Origin: Collinsella sp944321445
GTDB lineage: Bacteria; Actinomycetota; Coriobacteriia; Coriobacteriales; Coriobacteriaceae
Length of the DNA stretch: 64,000 bases
Strand: one strand, 5' to 3'
Assembly: GCF_030371825.1 (NCBI RefSeq)
Contig: NZ_JAUDDM010000006.1
Under the pieces are notes generated by a model that saw only the letters and a program-made list of their open reading frames with translations, was not told the DNA's origin and did not search any database. Position numbers and translations under genes: made by a program. Shown piece after piece: positions 34,233 to 43,325 of this stretch (position 1 is its first letter; the number at the start of each line of letters is the position of its first letter).

Positions 34233-35393
34233 GTAAGATGAAAGTTGCGGTCGTAACTGCTGCTACCAACACCATTCCACGTTTTCGGATTGATATGATT
34301 GATGAATTCGTTCATCGCGGTTGTGATGTTCTGGTGCTAGGGAATGATCAAGAATCTGACTGGGACGTCTATTTTAAAGAGCATGATGTCCGTTATCGCT
34401 CTTACAGTGTCTCGCGCAATGGGATTAATCCCTTTGATGATATCGGGACATTGCGAGAGCTTGAGATTATATTTGAAGAAGAGACGCCTGATCGCGTGTT
34501 CACGTATCAGGCAAAGCCCAACATTTATGGTTCAATTGCGGCGCATAGAGCAGGAATCAAGGCTGTTTACGTGATGATGGGTGGTTTGGGTTCTGTATTT
34601 CACGCTCCTGACCTTAAATCGAAATTACTGCGCTCCGTGGTGTTAAGGGAGTACCGTGTAGCCTTGAAACACGCTGCCGGCGTATTCTTCCAGAATGAAG
34701 AAGATGCGAAGACGTTTGAGTGTCTTGGAATTATCGACCGCAATAAAGTGCACATGGTGCGCGGTTCTGGAGTTTCACTTGATCGCTTCCCAGAGAGGCC
34801 GCTTCCCCCCCAGCCCGTCATTTCTATTTGTTGGAAGACTTGTGCGAGGTAAGGGAATTATTGATTATCTTGAAGCAGCGAAGGCAGTAAAAGCTGTTCA
34901 CCCAGAGGTTTCTTTTCGCGTTGCAGGGCCATTCGATACGAACCCAACGGCGTTGCATCCGGATGAGCTCGAGCCGTATATTGACGAAGGCACGATAGAG
35001 TATCTCGGCGAGCTGCTTCCGAATGAGGTCCAGTCTGCTGTTGAGCAGTGTTCGGCATTTGTTTTACCAAGTTATTATGGCGAGGGGACTCCGAAATCTG
35101 CTCTTGAGGCTATGGCAACGGGTAGGGCGCTCATTGTTGCAGATGCTGTTGGATGTCGAGAGGTCGTTCGCCCAGGCGAGAATGGTTTTTTGGTTCAGCC
35201 AAAGAATCCTCATGAAATCGCAGCCGCAATGGAACGTCTCCTTTTTGAGAAAGGGCTTCTTGAGCGAATGGGTGCAGCTAGTCGAAGGATTGCCGAAAGA
35301 GTGTTCGATGTAAACAAGGTGAATGCAGTTATCTGCAAATCGATGGGAATAGAACCTGCCTGTTCAGCAGATTTCAACAAGCCACTGGACTGA
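34229..35393 (+). pseudogene. GT4-type glycosyltransferase, frameshifted in a C7 tract (possibly phase-variable)
   Basis: The frame starting at 34229 encodes a GT4 N-terminal half (KMKVAVVTAATNTIPRFRID, TYQAKPNIYGSIAAH) and runs into a stop at 34852. The C-terminal half (FLFVGRLVRGKG, YYGEGTPKSALEAMA) is in another frame ending at 35393. They join exactly if the seven-C run at 34805-34811 has six Cs, giving about 387 residues with the conserved GRLVRGKG start of the donor domain. Causes could be a sequencing slip, a fixed mutation, or slipped-strand phase variation. The gene is AT-rich relative to the chromosome and overlaps its neighbours at both ends. Confidence 0.88.
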
Positions 35394-36328
35394 TGGATGG
35401 GGTTAACTTGAGTATCAAAAGTCGGCTTAAGCGGTTAATTAAAGACAAGGAAACCCGAGCCCAAATCATGCAAAAACTATCATTCATTGATGATGTATCT
35501 ATGATTAAGATACTTTACTGGATTAATACTGGGAAGACTTGCAATCTGGATAACCCTCGCACGTTTAACGAAAAGATTCAATGGTATAAACTTTATTACC
35601 GAAAACCGATCATGACAAAATTGGCGGACAAAATTGCCGTTAAGCGATTTGTGTCCGATGCTGGTTATCCCGAAATAGTTACACCCGTATATGCTGAATG
35701 GAAGGATCCTGGTTCAATTAGATTCGAAGACCTCCCGAGTCCTTGCATATTGAAATGTAATCACAACTCAGATGGCGCAATCATTTGGACAGCGGATAGG
35801 ATTGATGAGGCCGAAACTATCCGGGGCAGAATACGCCGAATGCTGCAGAATAATCAGTTTTGGGGATCTCGCGAGTGGTGTTACAAGGATATTGAGCCTT
35901 TGGTTTTTGCAGAGGAGCTTCTGCAGCCTAAAAATGGAGAGCTGATTGACTGGAATGTATTCTGCTTCAATGGAGTACCGAAGCTTGTGTTATGCAATAA
36001 AGGTCTAATTACCGCATCGGGAGAGCATTCTGGGAAGGCTGCTCGAGCAGCTTTCTTGCCTGATTTCACGCCAGTTGAAATTGAAAGTGGGATGGACCCC
36101 ATTCCAATTGATGAGATACAAAAGCCACAATTTTACAATGAGATGCTTGAAGTTGCTTCACGTTTAGCAGTCTCATTTCCTCAGGTAAGAGTCGATTTCT
36201 TCCAGATTGACGATAACTATCGATTTGGCGAAATGACATTCTATTCATCGAGCGGTTATTCAGAGTGGAAGCCGGAAGAATGGCAGTACCGAATGGGAGA
36301 CTGGTTCCACCTCCCAAACAAGAGCTGA
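35393..36328 (+). CDS. TupA-like ATP-grasp protein
   Basis: 311 residues. NPRTFNEKIQWYKLY near residue 55, CILKCNHNSDG and the C-terminal FGEMTFYSSSGY are diagnostic of TupA-like ATP-grasp proteins, named from teichuronopeptide synthesis and common in polysaccharide clusters. They probably ligate amino acids or similar groups to the glycan. The start overlaps the preceding stop (TGATG). Confidence 0.88.
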   Translation: MDGVNLSIKSRLKRLIKDKETRAQIMQKLSFIDDVSMIKILYWINTGKTCNLDNPRTFNEKIQWYKLYYRKPIMTKLADKIAVKRFVSDAGYPEIVTPVYAEWKDPGSIRFEDLPSPCILKCNHNSDGAIIWTADRIDEAETIRGRIRRMLQNNQFWGSREWCYKDIEPLVFAEELLQPKNGELIDWNVFCFNGVPKLVLCNKGLITASGEHSGKAARAAFLPDFTPVEIESGMDPIPIDEIQKPQFYNEMLEVASRLAVSFPQVRVDFFQIDDNYRFGEMTFYSSSGYSEWKPEEWQYRMGDWFHLPNKS

Positions 36329-36341
36329 ATAAAGGATAAAA

Positions 36342-37322
36342 ATGAATTCATTGAGCTGCTCGGTTGCCGTTGCAACTTATAACGGTGAAAAATACATTCT
36401 AGAACAATTGGAGTCGATTTGCAATCAAAGCAGGAAACCAGATGAGGTAATCATCTGCGATGACAGATCATGCGATAGAACATACTCAATAATTGAAGAA
36501 TATATCAACTCTAATAATCTAAACACTACATGGCAATTAAAGAAGAACAAAACAAACAAAGGGTATGCTCGCAATTTTATTGAATGCGCCATGGACACAA
36601 AATCAGATATTATTTTCTACTGTGACCAGGATGACATTTGGGATCTCCACAAAATCGAGAGTATGATGGCAGTCTTAGAGTCGGACGCTTCAGCAGATGC
36701 GGTCCATTGCTTCACCTTGACTATCGATGGGACAGCAAACCATCAAAGAACATTATTCGATTTATATAAAACAAAGACTTTAAATGGAAAAATAGAAAGA
36801 GTCGATCTTACAGAAATGCTTCGATACGGACGATCAGCAGGGCTTTGCTTAGCATTTAGAAGAAAGTTACTTCCAAATGTAAACAGGTGGAATCTTGAGT
36901 TTGGCATACCGCATGATTTGCCGGTTGGATATATTGCAAGTTTACAACATGGATATCGATCGCTAAATTCCGCCCTTGTCCGCCGGCGGATTACAGGCGA
37001 CAATCTATCACGTCCGCACAAGACCCTTCGTTCGCGAATTAGCGATCCGCTTTATCAGATAGATTCAAACAAGAATAACCTAAAGATATTTAACGCGCTT
37101 CTCCATGATTCGACGATTCACCTTAGTTCAGAAGATCATGAACTGGTGCAACGAGGATACGATTTGCTTGAAGAAAGCATCGATGCTCTTAGTAGAAAAA
37201 ATATTCTTAAGTTGTTTACTCTTATATTTCGGAGGTGTAGTAGCGTCGATATTGCACGAAGACTAGTAAATTTATTTTGTGCTATATTCGGTAAGTATGA
37301 AAAGAGTGCGGCTAGTGAGTAG
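36342..37322 (+). CDS. GT2 family glycosyltransferase
   Basis: 326 residues. The GT-A fold starts with VAVATYNGEKYILEQLESI, continues to IICDDRSCD and the metal-binding FYCDQDDIW (DxD). Such sequences are often rhamnosyl- or galactosyltransferases; the acceptor is unknown. The C-terminus has no clear membrane helix. Strongly AT-rich codon use. Its end overlaps the next gene by 26 bases. Confidence 0.9.
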   Translation: MNSLSCSVAVATYNGEKYILEQLESICNQSRKPDEVIICDDRSCDRTYSIIEEYINSNNLNTTWQLKKNKTNKGYARNFIECAMDTKSDIIFYCDQDDIWDLHKIESMMAVLESDASADAVHCFTLTIDGTANHQRTLFDLYKTKTLNGKIERVDLTEMLRYGRSAGLCLAFRRKLLPNVNRWNLEFGIPHDLPVGYIASLQHGYRSLNSALVRRRITGDNLSRPHKTLRSRISDPLYQIDSNKNNLKIFNALLHDSTIHLSSEDHELVQRGYDLLEESIDALSRKNILKLFTLIFRRCSSVDIARRLVNLFCAIFGKYEKSAASE

Positions 37323-38244
37323 CTATCCTTCTGTTGCCGTCATGTTATGTAGCTTTAATGGCTCTAAATATATCTCTGAACAGATTAATTCTATTCTGAT
37401 GCAAAAGTCTGTTCAAGTTACTCTGTTTGTGCACGACGATGGATCGAATGATACAACTCGGTTTAAGCTCCATGAGGCTCAGCAAAAATGGGGTATCAAA
37501 CGAATTAAGCTATTGTTTACAGATAACATGGGTTATCCCAATAGTTTTTATTGGCTTTTAGATAAGACACCCGATGAATTCGATTATTATGCGTTTGCCG
37601 ATCAAGATGATGTTTGGGTTGATGATAAACTTAGCTGCGCAATTAGTATGCTTAATACGATAGATTCAGACAATATTCCCCTTTTATACGGCTCGTCCAC
37701 TACGAATGTTGATGAACAGCTAAGGCCAATTAAGTCATATGGGAGAAATTATCCGTATGTGAACAACGTCATTTCTTTCTTCATGAGGGTCAGAATTGCT
37801 GCTCATACAATGGTCTTTAATCAGGCGCTAAAGGATGCGCTGTCGTCTTTTTATCCTGAGGTCTCTGATGTGGGGCACGATCAGCTCGCGTTATTGGTTG
37901 CGAGCGCATCGGGGAAAGTTATGATTGATAATGAGAGCCATGTACTGCATAGACGGGACGATACTTGTTTATCCGGAAGTGGTAGAGGACTGAAGGCTCG
38001 AATTGTCTCAGAATTAAAATCTCTTAGCGGAATGCCTATTGATAGAGTTAGGCTCGCACAAAAGTTGCTCGATTCTTTTTCGGAAACGTTAGATCAAGAT
38101 GAACGGTATGTTTTGCAGCTGCTCAGTGTAATGAGAAAAAAAACCAGCGCTCGAATAAAACTAGCGATTTCGCCCATGCTACGTTGTGGTATTGGTATCG
38201 TTCGGGTTAAGACAATCATCTCTCTAGTAATCAACCGATACTGA
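37297..38244 (+). CDS. GT2 family glycosyltransferase
   Basis: 315 residues. VAVMLCSFNGSKYISEQINSI, FVHDDGSNDTT and FADQDDVW define the GT2 donor site; GHDQLALLVAS holds the likely catalytic aspartate. It resembles the preceding GT2 enzyme, and the two may be old paralogues acting in sequence. ATG 37297 is chosen; the longer frame at 37279 would overlap further with the previous gene. Confidence 0.9.
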   Translation: MKRVRLVSSYPSVAVMLCSFNGSKYISEQINSILMQKSVQVTLFVHDDGSNDTTRFKLHEAQQKWGIKRIKLLFTDNMGYPNSFYWLLDKTPDEFDYYAFADQDDVWVDDKLSCAISMLNTIDSDNIPLLYGSSTTNVDEQLRPIKSYGRNYPYVNNVISFFMRVRIAAHTMVFNQALKDALSSFYPEVSDVGHDQLALLVASASGKVMIDNESHVLHRRDDTCLSGSGRGLKARIVSELKSLSGMPIDRVRLAQKLLDSFSETLDQDERYVLQLLSVMRKKTSARIKLAISPMLRCGIGIVRVKTIISLVINRY

Positions 38245-38260
38245 TAATCAGGTCTGTAAT

Positions 38261-39100
38261 ATGAAAATTATAGCCGGAATTGTTCTATTTTATCCTGATA
38301 TTGTGTTTGTCAATCAAAACATAAAGACGCTTCTTCATCAAGTAGACGAAATTGTTCTGTTGGACAATACCCCTAATTCAAAGGGAATTAATCTAATATG
38401 CCCAGAGAGAGTTCATTACATATCAAATGGCGACAACTACGGAATAGCTTATGCGCTGAATCAGATTGCCAGATTTGCTGAGTCTATACAAGCTGAATGG
38501 TTTATTACATTTGATCAAGATACGCTTATTCCACAAGATCTTGTGTTCTCGATGATTGAGTCCTATGGTTTGGGGCGAAATGAAAGAATAGGAATAGTAT
38601 GTCCTTGCGTGGAGGATATTAAAACTGGCTCAATTGAGCCTAAGTTGAATCATGACAAGTATGTTAATCGATGCATCACTTCAGGATCGATGACTTTTCT
38701 TGCGGCATACAATGAAATTGGTGGATTTGATAATGAATTATTTATCGATGAAGTAGATCATGATTTTTGCTACAAGCTTAAGTTAAACGGATGGAAAATA
38801 TTACAGTCAAGTAAATCTATAATCAAGCACTCACTAGGCGATATTGAGCACCGAACTCTATTCGGAAGAGTGATTACGGTGCGTAATTACTCAGCTTTTA
38901 GAAAGTACTATCAGGCAAGAAATCGTATCATACTTGCCCGGAGATATGATTTAGAAAGCAATCTGTCTGCGGCAATCAGAATTGGTTATTGGATTTTGGT
39001 CTGTTTGTTGTTTGAAAAAGAAAAAATAAATGGAACAAAGTCATTGATTAAAGGAATGCGTGACGGAATAAAGCGGAGTAGAAGCGAGATAATGTCATGA
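38261..39100 (+). CDS. GT2 family glycosyltransferase, rhamnosyltransferase-like
   Basis: 279 residues. AGIVLFYPD, VDEIVLLDNT, NGDNYGIAYALNQIA and WFITFDQDT follow the WbbL/RfbN rhamnosyltransferase pattern. That fits the dTDP-rhamnose genes rfbA, rfbCD and rfbB downstream in the same cluster. Overlaps the EpsG-like gene by four bases. Confidence 0.9.
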   Translation: MKIIAGIVLFYPDIVFVNQNIKTLLHQVDEIVLLDNTPNSKGINLICPERVHYISNGDNYGIAYALNQIARFAESIQAEWFITFDQDTLIPQDLVFSMIESYGLGRNERIGIVCPCVEDIKTGSIEPKLNHDKYVNRCITSGSMTFLAAYNEIGGFDNELFIDEVDHDFCYKLKLNGWKILQSSKSIIKHSLGDIEHRTLFGRVITVRNYSAFRKYYQARNRIILARRYDLESNLSAAIRIGYWILVCLLFEKEKINGTKSLIKGMRDGIKRSRSEIMS

Positions 39101-40206
39101 TAACATTATTATATTGTCTAGCTATTGTGCTAGGAATTATGTTTGAGTGGCCTAAAGGGAATAAATTTCTGGATGTCGCTATCATTCTATTGTGCACCTA
39201 TATGGTATTTAGCTGTACTAATCATGCAGATTATCATAGTTATGAAATGCAATACGCGACAGCCGTGCCATCTATGGACTTATTTGATGAGCCGTTATGG
39301 AAGAGTATTTGTTTCATATCAAGATCTTTAGGACTAGGATATAGGTCATTTATTGCCTTAGTGACGGCAGGCTTCTTGGCGATTGCACTAGTGGGCGTTC
39401 ATAGAATCACCCCATCGTCTCCGTACTTCTGGTCACTTTTTTTAATCTTCCCAGGATTGATTGGTTTTGTACAAATTCGACAGCTATTAGCATTATGTTT
39501 AGTCATATTCGCCTTTTCATTTTTAGCAGTAACAAACCGGAGAAACAGTGTTAGCTTTAGCTATCTTATCGTGGCAATATGCGCAGCAATGATTCACTCT
39601 AGTGCTTTTCTTGTGATTCTGATTGAACCTTTGGCATACTTTGCAGAAAAAGAAAAGCCATTTACCGCATTGATTTTACTCCTGTTTGTTAGTTCGTTAG
39701 TAACGGGTTGGACTACTGAACTTGCGCGGGATCTTTTCACCGATGAAGTGAGCCAGGCCTATCTAATGGGTGAGGGAGGGCGTACTAATGATCTTTCAAG
39801 ATTATTTACGCTTGTTGAGGTATTTGGCTCTGTGCTGTTGGTGTTGTTTGCAAAGAATCAGGCCGCTGGATCGGAAACAATGCGTGGTGAAATGGAGAGA
39901 AGATGCATACACTATTTGCTTCCATTAAATCTTCTTTTTATTGCGATGCTTCCAACACTTATGGTCAATACTGATTTCTTAAGACTCCACAGATATGTTT
40001 TAGTGCTTGATGCTCTTTTGTTCGTGGCAGCACAATACCCTTTGCATAGAAATGTGGTCGGAATTGGCCATCGAATAGTTGGGGGAATCGGGTGTAAGAG
40101 GCTTTGTTTTCGAATTTGCATTTCAGCGTTCTACTTTCTTCATTTTTTCGCGCTGGTTTGGATGCAAGTTCCTGATTCTGTTGTTGCCGCGATGCTGCAG
40201 TGGTAG
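39097..40206 (+). CDS. EpsG-like polysaccharide polymerase (Wzy role)
   Basis: 369 residues with about ten hydrophobic segments. The DYHSYEMQY motif after the second helix and IRQLLALCLVIFAFSFL in the middle are typical of EpsG family proteins, the polymerases of Wzx/Wzy-type pathways. The flippase partner is at 40855. Confidence 0.85.
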   Translation: MITLLYCLAIVLGIMFEWPKGNKFLDVAIILLCTYMVFSCTNHADYHSYEMQYATAVPSMDLFDEPLWKSICFISRSLGLGYRSFIALVTAGFLAIALVGVHRITPSSPYFWSLFLIFPGLIGFVQIRQLLALCLVIFAFSFLAVTNRRNSVSFSYLIVAICAAMIHSSAFLVILIEPLAYFAEKEKPFTALILLLFVSSLVTGWTTELARDLFTDEVSQAYLMGEGGRTNDLSRLFTLVEVFGSVLLVLFAKNQAAGSETMRGEMERRCIHYLLPLNLLFIAMLPTLMVNTDFLRLHRYVLVLDALLFVAAQYPLHRNVVGIGHRIVGGIGCKRLCFRICISAFYFLHFFALVWMQVPDSVVAAMLQW

Positions 40207-40216
40207 GTGGTCGAAT

Positions 40217-40858
40217 ATGCGAATTAAAGGCTCCCTAAAGTTGATGATTAATCAACGTTTCTGGAGAAAAGAAAATAAGCATAACCATACAAGAATGGGT
40301 AACAATTTTCCGCGAAATGTGGTTGAGATCGGACGAGGGACATACGGAACAATCACGGTTTCTACTTCGGCTCAAAGTAAATGTATTGAGATTGGGAGCT
40401 GGTGTTCTATTGCAGAAGGTGTTTTATTCATTACGGGAAATGAACATCATCTAAACCGCATCTCCACTTACCCCTTTTGTAGCATGTTTGGTTTGCCGGG
40501 AACTGATGCGTGTAGTCGTGGTAGATGCGGGATTAGAATTGACGATGATGTTTGGCTTGGGGCTAGAAGTATAATTTTAGATGGTGTTCATATAGGACAG
40601 GGGGCAGTTGTGGGAGCGGGTTCCGTCGTGAGTCACGATGTCGAACCCTATACGATAGTTGCCGGCAATCCTGCGAGAGTCATAAGGAAACGTTTCCCAG
40701 AGGATATTCTGAAGCGTTTATTGGGGACGAACCTTTGTGAGATTACACAAAAAATGGTGAAGCGTAAACCATCATTATGGACAGAAGATTTGACTATGGA
40801 ATCGCTCGATCAGATGGAAAACTTGCTTTGCGGCAAAAGAGAGACAGTGGGCAGATGA
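40217..40858 (+). CDS. Hexapeptide-repeat O-acyltransferase
   Basis: 213 residues. A left-handed beta-helix is indicated by IEIGSWCSIAEGVLFI, DDVWLGARSIILDGVHIG, GAVVGAGSVVSHDV and AGNPARVIRKRF. Enzymes of this type O-acetylate sugars of capsules and O-antigens. ATG 40217 was chosen 10 bases after the EpsG stop. The end overlaps the flippase start by four bases. Confidence 0.9.
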   Translation: MRIKGSLKLMINQRFWRKENKHNHTRMGNNFPRNVVEIGRGTYGTITVSTSAQSKCIEIGSWCSIAEGVLFITGNEHHLNRISTYPFCSMFGLPGTDACSRGRCGIRIDDDVWLGARSIILDGVHIGQGAVVGAGSVVSHDVEPYTIVAGNPARVIRKRFPEDILKRLLGTNLCEITQKMVKRKPSLWTEDLTMESLDQMENLLCGKRETVGR

Positions 40859-42273
40859 GTTTTTTAAACTCAATTATCAAAAATCTGCTCACGGCATTCG
40901 CCGCCCAAGGAGTTTCCCTCCTCGTTTCTGCGTCCATGTCTTTACTTGTACCAAAGGTTATGGGTGTTGAGGATTATGGATTTTGGCAGTTGTTCATTTT
41001 TTATTTAGGTTACAGCGGATTGATGCTACTTGGCTTAAATGATGGTGTTTATCTTCTTGAAGGAGGGAAAACTAGAGAGACCATAGACAAACGATCTCTC
41101 TCTGGACAATTTTGCGGAGCCCTTGTTCTTCAAATTGGCATGAGTGCCGCGCTGCTAGTGGGTTCTTCAGCCCTAGCCAGCAGTAACGAGAGGGCGTTCG
41201 TAGTGTCTGCAGTTGCCGTTTATGCGCTTCTGAACAATATATCGGCGTTTATAGGATATATATTTCAAGCTTTGAACGAGACCAGGCTATTTTCCAAGTC
41301 GATAATGATTGACAGGGGTGTTTTCCTCGTCCTGCTGTTGCTATCGTTTGGATTCAGGGTTTCTGATTATCGTATCTATATTACGATGTACATCGTTGGG
41401 AAGGCGGTTTGCTTGGCATACTGCTTGTTCCATGGGTATACCTTAGTGAACTCACGTGTTCAGTCAATAAGAGCGATATTATCAGACTGTATACATAGTA
41501 TTAAAGTTGGATTTGCTCTGACTATTTCGAACATAATGGGATCTTTAGTTTTAGGAATATCCAGATTGCTTATTGACTCCGGGTGGGGCATTGTGGAGTT
41601 CGGATATACATCCCTGGCGCTATCGTTGGTTAGTTTCTTCACTGTGTTCGTATCTCAAGTAGCGATGGTCCTATTTCCTGCTCTCCGCCAGTGCAATACT
41701 GCGGTCCAGGCAAATATATATCGCTCAATGAGAAATGGAATAGAGATAGTATTTCCAGCAGCTTACTTATTATATTTTCCAATCGTTGCCATATTGAGCT
41801 TATGGTTACCAATGTATAGCACTAGTTTTAAGTTATTCGGCGTCCTTTTGCCTCTATGCGTTTTCGATGCTAAGCAAAACATATGCTCTGCAACATATCT
41901 AAAGGTACTCAGAGAGGAGCGACTGCTACTGATAATAAATATTGCAACAGTCGGATTAAGCCTCCTGTTGTCTTTGCTTGGCATGAGTGCCTTTCACTCA
42001 ATTGAGATGACATTGTTAGGTGCAGTTGCTGCAATCGTTGTTCGATCATTGGTAAGCGATTGGTATCTAAGCAGGAGGATGAGGGTCGGCCAGGCGTCGC
42101 TTCCAGCGGCGGAGGTTCTGCTTACAGCGGTTTTTATTGTTACGTTTGATGCTGTCAGCCCAGTTTTGGCAGCACTGCTGTATGCGGCAAGTTACGGATT
42201 ATATTTGCTTTATTTTAGGCAAGACCTTATGGAATTGGTTGACTCGATGCGAAGGATCTTGTTGCGGCGATAG
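40855..42273 (+). CDS. Polysaccharide flippase (Wzx-like, MOP superfamily)
   Basis: 472 residues with about twelve to fourteen hydrophobic helices. The N-terminus (LLVPKVMGVEDYGFWQLF) matches the first helices of Wzx/RfbX-type lipid-linked oligosaccharide flippases. It would move undecaprenyl-linked repeat units to the outer face for the EpsG-like polymerase. AT-rich until its last 200 bases; composition returns to GC-rich at rfbA. Confidence 0.9.
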   Translation: MSFLNSIIKNLLTAFAAQGVSLLVSASMSLLVPKVMGVEDYGFWQLFIFYLGYSGLMLLGLNDGVYLLEGGKTRETIDKRSLSGQFCGALVLQIGMSAALLVGSSALASSNERAFVVSAVAVYALLNNISAFIGYIFQALNETRLFSKSIMIDRGVFLVLLLLSFGFRVSDYRIYITMYIVGKAVCLAYCLFHGYTLVNSRVQSIRAILSDCIHSIKVGFALTISNIMGSLVLGISRLLIDSGWGIVEFGYTSLALSLVSFFTVFVSQVAMVLFPALRQCNTAVQANIYRSMRNGIEIVFPAAYLLYFPIVAILSLWLPMYSTSFKLFGVLLPLCVFDAKQNICSATYLKVLREERLLLIINIATVGLSLLLSLLGMSAFHSIEMTLLGAVAAIVVRSLVSDWYLSRRMRVGQASLPAAEVLLTAVFIVTFDAVSPVLAALLYAASYGLYLLYFRQDLMELVDSMRRILLRR

Positions 42274-42326
42274 ATATGCTATGGATATAGAGGCAATTAA
42301 GCAATAAAAATCGAATTGGAGAACGA

Positions 42327-43229
42327 ATGAAAGGTATCATTCTCGCGGGAGGCAGCGGCACGCGTCTGTACCCGCTGACCACTGTCACCAGCAAGCAACT
42401 GCTGCCGGTCTACGATAAGCCAATGATTTACTATCCGCTGTCCGTTCTCATGATGGCGGGCATCCGCGACATCCTGATTATCTCGACGCCCTTCGACTTG
42501 CCCAATTTCGAGCGTCTCCTGCGTGACGGTTCGGACTACGGGGTGAACCTTTCCTACGCCGTACAGCCCAGTCCCGATGGCCTAGCGCAGGCCTTCGTGA
42601 TTGGCGAGGGGTTCTGTGCTGGAGAGTCTTGCGCACTAGTGTTGGGCGATAACATCTTTTACGGCAACGGACTGGGTCGGCACCTCCGCCGCGCCGTTGA
42701 GAATGCCAAGACCAAGGAGATTGCCACCGTTTTCGGCTATCACGTCGACGACCCCGAGCGTTACGGTGTCGTGGAGTTTGATTCCAATCTTAACGCTATT
42801 TCTATCGAGGAGAAACCCGCTCACCCGAAGTCCAGCTACGCCGTTACTGGTCTGTACTTCTACCCGGGCGACGTGTGCGAGCGCGCGAAACGCGTTGTTC
42901 CCTCCGCGCGCGGCGAGTTGGAGATCACCGACCTCAACAGAATGTATTTGGAGGATGGGAGTCTTTCGGTGGTCACCCTCGGTCGCGGTTACGCGTGGCT
43001 AGACACCGGCACCATGGAAAGCTTATACGCGGCGGGAGAATTTGTCCGGGCTGTCGAACGCGCCCAGGATCAGCCCGTATCGGTTCTCGAGGAGATTGCC
43101 TACGAAAACGGATGGATAGGCCGGGAAACTTTAGCCGCCTGTGCTGAGCGCTACGGGAAGTCCGAGTACGGAAGGCACCTAAAGAGGGTGGTTTCCGGCG
43201 AGATCAGGCAACCGCGCAGAGATTACTAG
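42327..43229 (+). CDS. rfbA: Glucose-1-phosphate thymidylyltransferase
   Basis: 300 residues. GGSGTRLYPLT nucleotide-binding motif at the N-terminus, KPMIYYPLS, and LGDNIFYGNGL. First enzyme of dTDP-L-rhamnose synthesis. TTGGAGA precedes the ATG. Begins a GC-rich block (rfbA, rfbCD, rfbB) shared by the whole pathway. Confidence 0.96.
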   Translation: MKGIILAGGSGTRLYPLTTVTSKQLLPVYDKPMIYYPLSVLMMAGIRDILIISTPFDLPNFERLLRDGSDYGVNLSYAVQPSPDGLAQAFVIGEGFCAGESCALVLGDNIFYGNGLGRHLRRAVENAKTKEIATVFGYHVDDPERYGVVEFDSNLNAISIEEKPAHPKSSYAVTGLYFYPGDVCERAKRVVPSARGELEITDLNRMYLEDGSLSVVTLGRGYAWLDTGTMESLYAAGEFVRAVERAQDQPVSVLEEIAYENGWIGRETLAACAERYGKSEYGRHLKRVVSGEIRQPRRDY

Positions 43230-43325
43230 GAAGGGTGACATGGTCCAAGCAGTCAATAGATTGCCCGGTGACCATGCTGCCCGAGAGGATTTCAGACAAC
43301 ACGACAGACGACGGAGGTGGTGCCC

